Below, in pieces: positions 52,539-61,949 of a stretch of 64,000 nt of DNA (positions are counted from its first letter, which is position 1; each line of letters starts with the position of its first letter). A model generated the notes under the pieces. The model ran no database searches. It was not told the origin of the DNA and saw nothing but the letters and a program-made list of their open reading frames with translations. The translations under genes were made by a program, and so were the position numbers. The DNA is taken from NCBI RefSeq assembly GCF_009870825.1, contig NZ_WTWY01000008.1:124001-188000 (forward strand), read 5' to 3'. The stretch is from Paenibacillus sp. USDA918EY. GTDB taxonomy: Bacteria > Bacillota > Bacilli > Paenibacillales > Paenibacillaceae.

Positions 52539-53648
52539 TTGCGTTTAGTACCCGTTGGTAGGCTTCAGGAAGGTATGAGGATCGGCAAAAAAATATTCAA
52601 CGACGAAGGCGTCGTGCTTTTGGCCGACGGCGTCGAGCTGACGCCGCCGCTGATTCGGCGGCTCGTGGAGCTGGATATCGGTTACGTACACATCGAAGAC
52701 GAACTGACGGAAGGAATCCGCATCCCGGAAATGCTCCATGAGGAAACCCGCCGTCAAGCGCTGCAAAATATCCGTAAAAATTTCCAGCGTTTGTCCGAAA
52801 CCTCGAAAATTGCGAAGGGCTATTTTCATCTCGGCAAAGATTTTACCAAGGTGCTCGAAGCGATTTTGAACGATGTCAGCAGGCAGGAGCAGCCCATGAT
52901 TATGCTCATGGACATGAATACGGCCGACCATTATTTGTATAAGCATTCCTTGAACGTATGCGTGTACACGCTTGTGTTGGGCATTGCGTTCGGCTATACG
53001 GAGCAGCAGATGACGGCGCTTGGCCTCGGGGCGCTTCTCCATGACATCGGCAAAACGCAAATTCCGCAGCGGGTGTTGGCCAAACCCCAAAAGCTGACGG
53101 AGGAAGAGTACAAAGTGATGCAGGCCCATACGGAGATCGGATACAAAATTTTGAAAGACGAGCCCAACATCCCGCTGCTAGCCGCCCATTGCGCATTCCA
53201 GCATCATGAGCGGCTGAACGGCAGCGGGTATCCGCGGGGGGTTCAGGGGAAGGATATACACGAATACGCACAGTGGGTGGCGCTGGCCGATTCCTATGAC
53301 GCCATGACTTCGCATCGTGTGTACAGACCCGCTATGCTGCCTCATCAGGCCGTAGAGGTTCTGTATACAGGATCGGGAACATTATACGATCAACAAAAGT
53401 TGGAGTTGTTCCGGGATAAGGTGGCGATTTATCCGCCCGGATTAACGGTGAAATTAAGCACGGGCGAAACGGGCGTCGTATCCGCCATCCATCCGAGCAC
53501 GCCGCATCGGCCGATCGTTCGCGTTGTCGGCGACGCGGAGGGGCGGAGCTTGAAGGTCCCCTACGAATTAGACCTTTCGCGGTCGCTTTCCGTCATCATT
53601 ACGGAAGTGGACAGCGCCGCCGAACCCGCGATTTCTTTTGAGCATTAA
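52539..53648 (+). CDS. HD-GYP domain protein (putative c-di-GMP phosphodiesterase) 2
   Basis: A 369-residue cytoplasmic protein. The N-terminal region (about 1-110, RLVPVGRLQEGMRIGKKIF) resembles that of the protein at 48118. The HD-GYP domain has YKHSLNVCVYTLVLG, LLHDIGKTQIP and HHERLNGSGYPRG, all catalytic residues present. The start is TTG behind AGGAGAGG. It is followed 12 bp later by the MMPL gene, so the pair may form a unit. Confidence 0.9.
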   Translation: MRLVPVGRLQEGMRIGKKIFNDEGVVLLADGVELTPPLIRRLVELDIGYVHIEDELTEGIRIPEMLHEETRRQALQNIRKNFQRLSETSKIAKGYFHLGKDFTKVLEAILNDVSRQEQPMIMLMDMNTADHYLYKHSLNVCVYTLVLGIAFGYTEQQMTALGLGALLHDIGKTQIPQRVLAKPQKLTEEEYKVMQAHTEIGYKILKDEPNIPLLAAHCAFQHHERLNGSGYPRGVQGKDIHEYAQWVALADSYDAMTSHRVYRPAMLPHQAVEVLYTGSGTLYDQQKLELFRDKVAIYPPGLTVKLSTGETGVVSAIHPSTPHRPIVRVVGDAEGRSLKVPYELDLSRSLSVIITEVDSAAEPAISFEH

Positions 53649-53660
53649 GGAGGAAGATCC

Positions 53661-55898
53661 ATGAGGAAGCGACAGAGTATAGCGCCAAGCGGGCAGTGGG
53701 GGAGCATCATTTTCCGCTACCGTTGGGCGGTCGCCATCGCGTGGGTCTTTTTTATCGTTGTTCTCGGCATGTTTGCGTTCAGAACGCCGTCTCTTTTGCA
53801 GGACAGCGGTTTTACGCCGACCGGCAGCCAATCGGAGCGGGGGATTGCTTTTCTCGAAGAAAAGCTTGGCATGTCCGCCGCTTCGATCGACATCGTGCTG
53901 CAGAGCAGGGAGGGCAAAAACCTGACCGTTTCAGGAGAGCAGGCCCGCATATGGGAGGAGCTGGCCCCCCTGCGGCAGCAGCCGTACGTGCAGGATATGT
54001 ACGCAAGCATGGTGACCCGGAACGCGGGTGAAGATAGCATCATTTCTTATACGGTGCTGCTGAATGAAACGGCAAGCGAAGCGCTGCGGCATTTTGACGA
54101 GATCAAAGCCGCGGTGCCGCGGATCAGCGGCACCGATACATACATTAGCGGCAATTTGGCCGTTTATCACGACATGAGCACCGCCGTAAGGCATGACATC
54201 GTCCGCGCCGAATCGTTTGGCATTCCTGCCGCGCTGCTTATTTTGCTGCTTCTGTTCGGCACGCTTCCCGCCGCGCTGCTGCCCGTCGTGATCGGCATCG
54301 GGAGCGTAGCGGTGACGATGGGGGGCTTATATTTCGCGGCGGCGCAGGGGGCTGCCCTGAGCAATTTTTTGCCCAATATGGTGACGATGCTCGGTTTAGC
54401 GGTGGGAATCGATTACGCGCTGTTTATGGTGAGCCGTTTTCGCGAGGAGCTGGCTGAAAGGCCTGTGGAGGAGGCGCTTGCGGCGGCGTGCCGGACGGCG
54501 GGGAGATCGGTGCTTTATTCGGGGGCGGCCGTGATGGCGGGCCTCCTCGCGCTTTGCCTGGTCGATCTACCCGTTTTTCGGTCGCTGGCGCTCGGCGGGA
54601 TGTTGGTCGTGCTGGTATCCGTGATTGCGGCAAGCACGCTTCTTCCTGCGCTGCTGGCCATTTTAGGGCGCCGGATATTCGCTCTTCCCGTCCGCATCCG
54701 GCGGAAAGCCGACGACGGCAGCCGGACCGGCAGCCAGGCATGGGTTCGCATTTCCGAATGGATCATGGCCCGCCCCGGGCTGATCGCGATCGGCGTTACG
54801 GCCGCCCTGCTTGCGGCGATGCTGCCTGCAATACACATGAAGCTGGGCATCCCGTCCGCCGAAGTGCTGCCGCCGACTTACGGTTCCAGATACGGCGCCG
54901 AACTGATGAAAAAGGCCTACGACATGAAAGAAGCGAACAGCATCATGATTGCGGCGGAGCTAAACGAGCCTTACGAAGATTCACGGTCCGTCCGTCTGGT
55001 GAAATCATATATGTCCATGCTTGAAGATCTACCGGGCGTACGCCGCGTCGAAAGTTACGCAGGTTACATCAAGGATGAGGCGGATGGCGTCAGCCCCGAG
55101 CTGAGATCCGAAATCGCAAAACGTCATGCCGCTAAAGGGAACGCGGCCGTTATCGCGGTCGTGCCGGAAAACGGCGAAAATGCCCCTGCTACCGTCAAGC
55201 TGGTGCGCGAAATCCGGATGAACCCGCCGGAAGGCATGAACATTTACGTGACGGGTTCGCCGGCCTACAAGCTGGATATCATGGACAGAATTCAAAACGG
55301 GATTCCATACGTCCTTGCCATTGTTCTGCTGCTCACTTATATCATCTTGTTTGCGGCCTTCCGCTCGGTACTGCTCCCTCTGAAAGCGGTCGCGATGAAT
55401 TTGCTCAGCCTCGGCGCCAGCTTCGGCCTGGTCACGCTCGTATTTCAGCTGGGATACGGCGCCGGGTTGCTGCATGTGACTTATACGGGCAGCGTGTTCG
55501 CCGTGCTGCCGATCCTTATCTTTTGCGTAGTGTTCGGCATTTCCATGGACTACGAAGTGATGATGTTGTCACGGATTGTCGAGGCCTACAAAAAGGAAAG
55601 GAATAATGAGCGGAGCACCGCCATAGGATTGCAGAGAACCGGGGGGATGATTACCGGGGCGGCGCTTATTTTGGCGGTCGTGGCCGGCGCGTTCATGTTT
55701 ACCGATAACGAACTGATGAAAGCGCTCGGCTTGGGCCTGACCGCCTCCGTGCTCATTGACGTCACGGTGGTCCGCATCCTGCTTGTACCTTCTTTGATGA
55801 AGCTGTTGGGCAGAGCCAACTGGTGGCTGCCGGGGTGGTTGTCTTTTTTGGCCAGAAAGGACGGTCCGGATGTCCGTAGCGAAGGCTCGCAGCCGTAA
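53661..55898 (+). CDS. MMPL/RND-family membrane transporter (YdfJ-like)
   Basis: A 745-residue transporter with two six-helix MMPL repeats. Each opens with a helix (near 20-40 and about 368-388) and has an extracellular loop domain; the helix bundles lie near 180-330 and 520-715. Motif GLAVGIDYALFMVSRFREEL in the first and FGISMDYEVMMLSRIVE in the second carry the Asp-Tyr pairs of the proton relay. Substrates in the family include lipids and antimicrobials; here unknown. AAGGAGGAAG precedes ATG. Confidence 0.93.
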   Translation: MRKRQSIAPSGQWGSIIFRYRWAVAIAWVFFIVVLGMFAFRTPSLLQDSGFTPTGSQSERGIAFLEEKLGMSAASIDIVLQSREGKNLTVSGEQARIWEELAPLRQQPYVQDMYASMVTRNAGEDSIISYTVLLNETASEALRHFDEIKAAVPRISGTDTYISGNLAVYHDMSTAVRHDIVRAESFGIPAALLILLLLFGTLPAALLPVVIGIGSVAVTMGGLYFAAAQGAALSNFLPNMVTMLGLAVGIDYALFMVSRFREELAERPVEEALAAACRTAGRSVLYSGAAVMAGLLALCLVDLPVFRSLALGGMLVVLVSVIAASTLLPALLAILGRRIFALPVRIRRKADDGSRTGSQAWVRISEWIMARPGLIAIGVTAALLAAMLPAIHMKLGIPSAEVLPPTYGSRYGAELMKKAYDMKEANSIMIAAELNEPYEDSRSVRLVKSYMSMLEDLPGVRRVESYAGYIKDEADGVSPELRSEIAKRHAAKGNAAVIAVVPENGENAPATVKLVREIRMNPPEGMNIYVTGSPAYKLDIMDRIQNGIPYVLAIVLLLTYIILFAAFRSVLLPLKAVAMNLLSLGASFGLVTLVFQLGYGAGLLHVTYTGSVFAVLPILIFCVVFGISMDYEVMMLSRIVEAYKKERNNERSTAIGLQRTGGMITGAALILAVVAGAFMFTDNELMKALGLGLTASVLIDVTVVRILLVPSLMKLLGRANWWLPGWLSFLARKDGPDVRSEGSQP

Positions 55899-55961
55899 GA
55901 TTCAAGCCGGCGGGGAGAGATTTTTGCCGCTTCATGGTATGATATAAGGGACTAAGGTTTC

Positions 55962-55979
55962 AGGATTTTGCAAAATCCT
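55962..55979. promoter_or_regulatory. Perfect 18-bp palindrome upstream of yfkAB
   Basis: AGGATTTTGCAAAATCCT is fully self-complementary with no loop, so it is more likely a protein-binding dyad than an RNA hairpin. It ends 31 bp before the ATG. The binding protein is unknown. Confidence 0.5.
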
Positions 55980-56010
55980 CGGTTAATCAAGAAATAAGGT
56001 GAGGAAAAAA

Positions 56011-57123
56011 ATGAATACAATACAACTGTCGCCAAGCTACGATCCGTGGGATCCGATCCGCTCTCTGCGGGCATACGGTCGTCACGTTCTGACAAGCGTG
56101 GAGATGACAGTCACGCATTTATGCAACATGCGCTGCGAACATTGCGCCGTAGGGGATATGCTCGTGATGAAGGAGGCGGAATTTTTGCCGCTCGACCTGA
56201 TGCTGAAACGGCTGGACGAGGTCGAACATCTGGAGACGATCAGCCTGACCGGAGGAGAGCCGTCCTTCCGCGAAAAAACGGTGAACGAAGTCATCGTCCC
56301 GCTGCTTCGCTACGCCAAGGAACGCGGCGTCCGGACGCAAATCAACTCGAATTTGACGCTGGATATCGGCCGCTACGAAAAAATGCTCCCATATCTGGAC
56401 GTCATGCATATTTCGTTTAATTATTTGAACGGCGACGATTTTCATGAGGTCGGTTTTGCGAACAGCAGCCATCCCGTTCCGAAGGAAACGGCCTACCGCA
56501 TGTACGATAAAATGATCGAAAACGCCGTAAAATTAAGCGAAGCGGGGATGTTTATTTCCGCCGAATCGATGATTAATTATCGGACGCATACAAAGCTGGC
56601 TGGAATTCACAAACTAATCGAGGAAATGGGCTGCAAGCGCCATGAAGTCCATCCGATGTATGCATCCAACTTTGCCACCTCGCTGCCGGTGTTATCGCTG
56701 GCGGAAACGCGGGATGCGATTCATTCCCTGCTCGATGCGCGAAATCCGGACATCTGGATGCTGTTCGGAACGCTTCCGTTTTTTGCGTGCAGCGACAATT
56801 CCGAGGAGCTTGCGCTGATCCGCCGTCTGGCAGCCGAACCGAACGTGACGGTCCGCAATGACCCGGACGGACGGAACCGCGTGAACGTCAACCTGTTTTC
56901 CGGCGACGTCTACGTCACCGACTTTTCGGACGTTCCGCCATTCGGCAACATCAGGGACAGCAAGCTTGACGATGTTTTTGCCAAATGGCAAAACGATCAC
57001 CCGCTGAACAAAACCGTAAACTGCCACTGCGATGCGGCAGGCTGCTGCGGACCGAACCTGCTGGTGAAGGATATGTATTACAAGGGCACCGATTTTAGCA
57101 TAAGGCAAGCTAACATCATCTAA
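56011..57123 (+). CDS. yfkAB: Radical SAM/CxCxxxxC motif protein YfkAB
   Basis: A 370-residue radical SAM protein. The cluster motif CNMRCEHC is near residue 43 (Cx3Cx2C), followed by SLTGGEPSFRE. Near the C-terminus VNCHCDAAGCCG contains the CxCxxxxC motif that names the YfkAB family and may bind a second cluster. The role is unknown. It is one of the proteins that would need Fe-S clusters made by the suf systems. ATG at 56011 follows AAGGTGAGG; the GTG at 55999 lies inside that site. Confidence 0.9.
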   Translation: MNTIQLSPSYDPWDPIRSLRAYGRHVLTSVEMTVTHLCNMRCEHCAVGDMLVMKEAEFLPLDLMLKRLDEVEHLETISLTGGEPSFREKTVNEVIVPLLRYAKERGVRTQINSNLTLDIGRYEKMLPYLDVMHISFNYLNGDDFHEVGFANSSHPVPKETAYRMYDKMIENAVKLSEAGMFISAESMINYRTHTKLAGIHKLIEEMGCKRHEVHPMYASNFATSLPVLSLAETRDAIHSLLDARNPDIWMLFGTLPFFACSDNSEELALIRRLAAEPNVTVRNDPDGRNRVNVNLFSGDVYVTDFSDVPPFGNIRDSKLDDVFAKWQNDHPLNKTVNCHCDAAGCCGPNLLVKDMYYKGTDFSIRQANII

Positions 57124-57140
57124 GAAATGAGGCGTTGGAT

Positions 57141-58496
57141 TTGGACGGGGAGTTTGAAATAGGCAAGCTATTATTCAACCTTTTCCTAGTTTTGCTGCTT
57201 GTATTCTTTAACGGGGTGTTTGTCGCCGCGGAGTTTTCGCTGGTCAAAATGCGCCAGTCCCGGCTTACGCAGCTGGTAAGCGAAGGCAACCGCATGGCGA
57301 ATTATGCTTTGAAAGTAAACAATAAGCTGGATGCCTATTTGTCGGCTACGCAGTTCGGCATTACGCTGGCATCGCTGGGACTCGGCTGGATCGGCGAACC
57401 CGCCGTCTCGCACCTCTTGGTGCAGCCGCTCATGTACAAGATCGGAATCACGGACAAAACGGTCATTTCTTCCGTGTCGGTGATCCTCGGATTCTGCGTC
57501 ATAACCTTTTTACATATCGTACTCGGGGAGCTTGCTCCAAAATCCCTGGCGATTCAAAAAACGGAAGGGGCGGCGCTGCTGCTGTCCGGTCCGCTGATGT
57601 TGTTTTATAAAATCTTTTTTCCGTTTATCTGGCTGCTGAACGCTTCGGCAAACGTCATTTTGCGTTTGTTCGGGGTACAGCCGGCAACGGAATCGGAAGC
57701 CGCGCATTCCGAGGAGGAAATCCGCATATTAATGAATCAGAGCGCCAAAAGCGGAGTGATCGACAAAGACGAGATGAAGCTGATGGACAACATCTTCGAA
57801 TTTTCCGATCTGCTGGCGCGCGAAATCATGCTGCCCCGGACGGACATGGATTGCTTGTACACGAACAACACGCTGGAAGAAAACCTCCGCATCATCAGCG
57901 AAACCAAGCATTCGCGTTATCCGGTCGCCGTGGAGGACAAGGACCAGATCATCGGCTTCGTCCATATCACCGATTTTTTGCTGGCCGACGAAGAACATCA
58001 AAAAGAGCTGGCGAAGCTGGTGCGGCCGATTCTGAACGTCCCCGAATCGATGGAAATCAGCCATGTGCTCCGGCTCATGCAGAAAAAGCATGCCCAGCTG
58101 ACGCTGGTCGTGGACGAGTATGGCGGTACGGCCGGGATGCTCACGGCGGAAGAGATTTTGGAGGAAATCGTGGGCGAGCTGTACGACGAATTCGAGGACG
58201 AACGGCCCGACGTGGAAATCCAGGAGGATTTCATTTCGGTGGACGGGCGTATGCTGATTGAAGACGTCAACGATCTGACCGGCGTCATTATTGAGGATGA
58301 CGAAGTCGATTCCATCGGGGGCTGGCTGTTCAAAGAGCTGGAAGGAAATCCGGTGAAGGGCAAGAAAGTTCAGGTAGCCAACTACGTGTTCGAGGTTGAG
58401 GAATCGACGAAACTCCGGATTACGCGGGTCAACATCCACCGCGTTACCGCAGCCGAACCAAGTGCAGAGGGAACGGAGGCGGAGAACGGGGATTAA
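57141..58496 (+). CDS. CNNM/HlyC-CorC family membrane protein
   Basis: A 451-residue protein. The DUF21/CNNM transmembrane domain occupies about 1-190 (FFNGVFVAAEFSLVKMR, FGITLASLGLGWIGEPA). A CBS pair follows at about 205-325 (REIMLPRTDMDCLY, VDEYGGTAGMLTAEEILEE), then a CorC_HlyC domain at about 340-430. Relatives take part in magnesium efflux or metal resistance. TTG at 57141 is chosen because GAGG lies eight bases upstream; a TTG at 57135 is too close. Confidence 0.92.
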   Translation: MDGEFEIGKLLFNLFLVLLLVFFNGVFVAAEFSLVKMRQSRLTQLVSEGNRMANYALKVNNKLDAYLSATQFGITLASLGLGWIGEPAVSHLLVQPLMYKIGITDKTVISSVSVILGFCVITFLHIVLGELAPKSLAIQKTEGAALLLSGPLMLFYKIFFPFIWLLNASANVILRLFGVQPATESEAAHSEEEIRILMNQSAKSGVIDKDEMKLMDNIFEFSDLLAREIMLPRTDMDCLYTNNTLEENLRIISETKHSRYPVAVEDKDQIIGFVHITDFLLADEEHQKELAKLVRPILNVPESMEISHVLRLMQKKHAQLTLVVDEYGGTAGMLTAEEILEEIVGELYDEFEDERPDVEIQEDFISVDGRMLIEDVNDLTGVIIEDDEVDSIGGWLFKELEGNPVKGKKVQVANYVFEVEESTKLRITRVNIHRVTAAEPSAEGTEAENGD

Positions 58497-58507
58497 GGGG
58501 GGAGCTT

Positions 58508-59539
58508 GTGTCAGGGAAACAGCTGCTTCTCATCGGAATCGGACTGGCCCTGCTGTATGTCATGTTTACGGCGGGGGCGCCTTTTCTGTTGGCTGCACTG
58601 GTCGCCATTTCGCTGGAGCCCGTTCATGTCATGATGATGGGCAAACTGAAATGGAACCGGGTGGCGGCCGCTTCCCTCACATGTACCTTGTTTTTGCTTC
58701 TTGTACTGCTCCTGGTGTACATGCTGGGGCTGCAGGTATTGGGCCAATTGGTGGCTTATTGGGAGAATGCGCCGTCTTATTTCGCGGCGGCAAACGATTT
58801 TGCGCAGCAAACGATGACGCAGGCGCGCGGGTGGCTTGACAGGATTCAGCCCGATTTGGCCGAAAGCTTAAGGACGCTGCTTTCCAGCGTCACGAAATAT
58901 GCGGAATCCTTTGCCAACACGCTGTCGTCGTCCTTTCTCCATTTTGCCAAAGGAATTCCGGGCACGTTCGTATTTTTTGTCGTTTTTTTTGTCGCCGTGT
59001 ATTTGTTCAGTTTTGGTTTGCCGGCGATCCGCTCCGGGATCCTTTCCTTGTTCGAGGATGAGATGCAGGGGCAGATTCAGCAGGTGCTTCACAGTCTGAA
59101 ACGCTCGATTTTCGGTTTTTTGCAGGCCCAGATGATTCTGAGCGCCTTTACGTACGTTGTCACGCTGACGGGCCTCCTTATTCTCGAGATCCATTATCCG
59201 CTTGCGATCGCGCTGCTGGTGATGTTCGTGGATATTTTGCCGATTCTTGGCGTAGGCTCCGTCCTTATTCCCTGGGCCGTTTATTTGTTTATCGTCGGCG
59301 ATAACTACACGGGTTTCGGGCTATCCCTGCTGTTTATCGTCATCACGGTGGCGAGGCGGGTTCTGGAACCGAAGGTCATCGGCGATTCCGTCGGCATCGG
59401 CGCATTGTCGGCGCTGATCAGCATGTATATCGGCTTCAAGCTTGTCGGCGTGATCGGCGTTTTTATCGGGCCGCTCGTGGTCATCATTTATTCGGCGGTG
59501 CGAAAAGCGGGTTTATTCCAGATTAAAATCAAATTTTAA
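58508..59539 (+). CDS. ytvI: AI-2E family transporter, YtvI-like sporulation membrane protein
   Basis: A 343-residue membrane protein with about eight helices. The C-terminal part, YPLAIALLVMFVDILPILGVG and RRVLEPKVIGDSVGI, is the hallmark of the AI-2E/PerM superfamily, and the length and context fit YtvI, a sporulation-associated member. The start is GTG behind AAGGGGGGAG, 11 bp after the CNNM stop. The biochemical role is not established. The spore-coat genes cotJABC come next. Confidence 0.82.
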   Translation: MSGKQLLLIGIGLALLYVMFTAGAPFLLAALVAISLEPVHVMMMGKLKWNRVAAASLTCTLFLLLVLLLVYMLGLQVLGQLVAYWENAPSYFAAANDFAQQTMTQARGWLDRIQPDLAESLRTLLSSVTKYAESFANTLSSSFLHFAKGIPGTFVFFVVFFVAVYLFSFGLPAIRSGILSLFEDEMQGQIQQVLHSLKRSIFGFLQAQMILSAFTYVVTLTGLLILEIHYPLAIALLVMFVDILPILGVGSVLIPWAVYLFIVGDNYTGFGLSLLFIVITVARRVLEPKVIGDSVGIGALSALISMYIGFKLVGVIGVFIGPLVVIIYSAVRKAGLFQIKIKF

Positions 59540-59550
59540 GCGGACCCTAA

Positions 59551-59597
59551 AAAGGACTCCCTCGGACAAGTTTCGGCTTGTTTCGGGGGAGTTTTTT
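59551..59597 (+). terminator. Intrinsic terminator after ytvI
   Basis: ACTCCC..ACAAG pairs with CTTGT..GGGGGAGT around TTTCGG, followed by six T. Confidence 0.85.
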
Positions 59598-59715
59598 GGT
59601 TGTTTTCGTTAATTTTTGTTCAGTTTCCGCGAATGCCTCATATGTATGTTACGAAGAGCCGATGAGGGGTCCGACGATTCGTCGGCTTGAACATGAACAG
59701 AAGGAGGCTCCGATC

Positions 59716-59952
59716 GTGAATGTTCAAATGAACAACCAGATGCGAGTCTACAAGCCCTTTATCAGTCCGTTTGATCCGTGCCCGCCTTTGCCTTACAGGA
59801 CCTACGTCGTCCCGCCGAACCAATATATCGTCTTCCAGCCGAGGGACTGGCCGCAATACAATTTGGAAGAAGCCTTGACGAGGGGAACGTTGTGGCCTAA
59901 TCTTTTCAGTCCCTACACACCGAACCGAAACGTGCAGGAAGGAGGAGCCTGA
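59716..59952 (+). CDS. cotJA: Spore coat-associated protein CotJA
   Basis: A 78-residue protein. The conserved core is YKPFISPFDPCPPLPYRTYV, PPNQYIVFQPRDWPQY and TLWPNLFSPY, as in B. subtilis CotJA. GTG at 59716 follows AAGGAGG by eight bases; an upstream ATG at 59662 would add 18 residues with a weak site. Part of the cotJABC operon, which in B. subtilis is made in the mother cell and assembled on the spore. Confidence 0.92.
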   Translation: MNVQMNNQMRVYKPFISPFDPCPPLPYRTYVVPPNQYIVFQPRDWPQYNLEEALTRGTLWPNLFSPYTPNRNVQEGGA

Positions 59953-60353
59953 TGTCTGAACAAGGAAATCCGCGGAACGGGGGTCCGGCGAATCAGCCCG
60001 GACATGTCGGTGCCGCCCATATCCATTCCGAAAACGCCGCCCCCGTGCATATGCATGAAAACGTCGGCCCGGCAGGCATGAAGCCGGAAACGAAGGGAGC
60101 GATCGATCGGCAGTATTACGAGCTATTGGAACAGCTGCAGGTGATCGATTTCGCGCTTGTCGAACTAAATCTGTATTTGGACACCCATCCGGACGATTTG
60201 AAACGGATCGAGCAGTACAACCGATTGGCTCAGGAACGGATCCCCCTGGTCAGAAAATTTCAGGAGCTGTACGGCCCGCTGATGAATTTTGGCCACGCCT
60301 ATTCCAAATTTCCGTTCGAATGGCCGGAGACGCCGTGGCCTTGGCAGGTGTAA
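59952..60353 (+). CDS. cotJB: Spore coat protein CotJB
   Basis: A 133-residue protein. The C-terminal 85 residues are CotJB (QYYELLEQLQVIDFALVELN, LYLDTHPDD, PWPWQV at the end). The first 45 residues are an extra Asn/Gly/Pro/His-rich segment with six His residues (AHIHSENAAPVHMHEN), which lengthens it over typical CotJB of about 90. The start overlaps the cotJA stop by one base (TGATG). Confidence 0.92.
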   Translation: MSEQGNPRNGGPANQPGHVGAAHIHSENAAPVHMHENVGPAGMKPETKGAIDRQYYELLEQLQVIDFALVELNLYLDTHPDDLKRIEQYNRLAQERIPLVRKFQELYGPLMNFGHAYSKFPFEWPETPWPWQV

Positions 60354-60437
60354 CAGGCGGTTTCGAATCAGAACGCAGGAAAGCGCCGGCGCAAAAGCCC
60401 TAATTGAGGGAATATTTAAAGGAGGCGGTCCAGACCC

Positions 60438-61007
60438 ATGTGGGTATACGAGAAAAAGCTTCAGTATCCGGTTCGGGTGAGCAAATGCGATCCGAAAATG
60501 GCCAAATATTTGATGGAGCAGTACGGAGGCGCTGACGGCGAATTGGCGGCGGCCTTGCGTTATTTGAACCAGCGTTACACGATTCCCGATAAAGTCATCG
60601 GTTTGTTGAACGACATCGGCACGGAGGAATTCGCGCATTTGGAAATGATTGCCACCATGGTGTATAAACTGACGAAAGACGCTTCCGTCGAGGAGCTGAA
60701 GGCTGCGGGGCTTGGCGCGCATTACGCGGCGCATGACAAGGCGCTTTTCTACGAAAACGCGGCAGGCGTGCCCTGGACGGCGGCCTATATCCAGGCCAAA
60801 GGCGACCCGCTTGCGGATTTGTACGAGGACATTGCGGCAGAAGAGAAGGCGCGGGCTACATACCAGTGGCTGATCGATATGACGGATGACGTCGATTTGC
60901 AGGACAGCCTGAAATTTCTGCGCGAGCGGGAAATCGTGCACTCGCTGCGCTTCCGGGAAGCCGTCGAGATCATTAAAGATGACCGGGCTCAGAAGAAGGT
61001 GTTTTAA
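60438..61007 (+). CDS. cotJC: CotJC, manganese-catalase-like spore coat protein
   Basis: A 189-residue ferritin-like protein, matching CotJC length. It begins MWVYEKKLQYPVRV. The di-metal ligands of the Mn-catalase fold are visible as Glu in DGELAAALRYL, Glu-x-x-His in EEFAHLEM, Glu in AAEEKARATYQW and the Glu-x2-His in REIVHSLRF. It is expected to degrade peroxide at the spore surface. GGAGGCGG precedes ATG. Confidence 0.95.
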   Translation: MWVYEKKLQYPVRVSKCDPKMAKYLMEQYGGADGELAAALRYLNQRYTIPDKVIGLLNDIGTEEFAHLEMIATMVYKLTKDASVEELKAAGLGAHYAAHDKALFYENAAGVPWTAAYIQAKGDPLADLYEDIAAEEKARATYQWLIDMTDDVDLQDSLKFLREREIVHSLRFREAVEIIKDDRAQKKVF

Positions 61008-61191
61008 GGATCATATGAATAGCTGAGGCGTTCCTGTTCGGGGGCGCCTGTTTGCGTTCCAGTCGTAGCCTGAAGGGGGAGGATGATGCATATTGCGACC
61101 TCTTCCGGTTTACATCCCGGATGGGTTCACTTATCATAGGCTATAAGCAAGCAAAAGACATCGAAGAGACAGAAGGGAAGATGTTAAACCA

Positions 61192-61893
61192 ATGATCGAA
61201 AGCAAACGGACCCGTCCCGAGGCGATGATCTTCGACATGGACGGTACGCTGTTTCAAACGGAATCGGTGCTGCTGCCGGCATATCATAAGCTGTTCGACA
61301 CGCTGCGCAGCGAAGGGTTGTATACGGCGCCAACGCCGCCGCAGGAACGCCTGCTCGGAAGCCTGGGCATGCTGCTGGAAGATATTTGGAAAGTCGTCAT
61401 GCCGGACGGCAGCGAGCAGGCCCATGCCCGCGCCAACGAGCTGCTGCTGCAGCTGGAGCTGGAAGGGCTGGCGGGCGGAGAAACGTCGTTGTACCCGGAA
61501 GTGAAGGAAACGCTCGAGGCGCTGCATGCGCGGGGCGTCAAGCTGTATGTCGCCAGCAACGGCCTGGAGCATTACATTAGCGGCATCGTGGAGACGCACG
61601 GGTTGGCCGGATTGTTCGACGGATTGTACAGTGCAGGCAAACACGGCACGCGCTCCAAAGTCGATTTGGTAAGGCTGCTGCTGGAGGAAAACGGCGTCAA
61701 ATCCGCATGGATGGTCGGCGACCGGTCTTCCGACGTGGAAGCGGGGAAGAAAAACGGTTTATGTGTCATCGGCTGCGCCTATGCCGGCTTTGGCAAAGAC
61801 GATGAGCTGAAAGGGTCGGATGAGCTCATCTCATCGTTCGCCGAGCTTATGCGGCTGTACGAGCAAGCGGATGCGGCGTTGCCGGGTACATAA
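61192..61893 (+). CDS. HAD-superfamily hydrolase
   Basis: A 233-residue phosphatase with HAD motifs I FDMDGTL (nucleophile Asp), II YVASNGLE, III Lys in TRSKVDLV and IV MVGDRSSDVEAG. A helical cap lies between motifs I and II (subclass I). The substrate is a small phospho-metabolite, unknown. It is flanked by cotJC and convergent with the YheC/YheD genes, with a shared terminator. Confidence 0.9.
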   Translation: MIESKRTRPEAMIFDMDGTLFQTESVLLPAYHKLFDTLRSEGLYTAPTPPQERLLGSLGMLLEDIWKVVMPDGSEQAHARANELLLQLELEGLAGGETSLYPEVKETLEALHARGVKLYVASNGLEHYISGIVETHGLAGLFDGLYSAGKHGTRSKVDLVRLLLEENGVKSAWMVGDRSSDVEAGKKNGLCVIGCAYAGFGKDDELKGSDELISSFAELMRLYEQADAALPGT

Positions 61894-61903
61894 ACGAGAA
61901 AAT

Positions 61904-61949
61904 AAAAAAACGGACAGGCCACAGGATGACTGCGGTCCGTCCGTTTTTT
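61904..61949. terminator. Bidirectional terminator between convergent genes
   Basis: AAAAAAACGGAC (61904-61915) pairs with GTCCGTTTTTT (61939-61949). It overlaps the final codon region of the minus-strand YheC/YheD gene. Confidence 0.85.
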
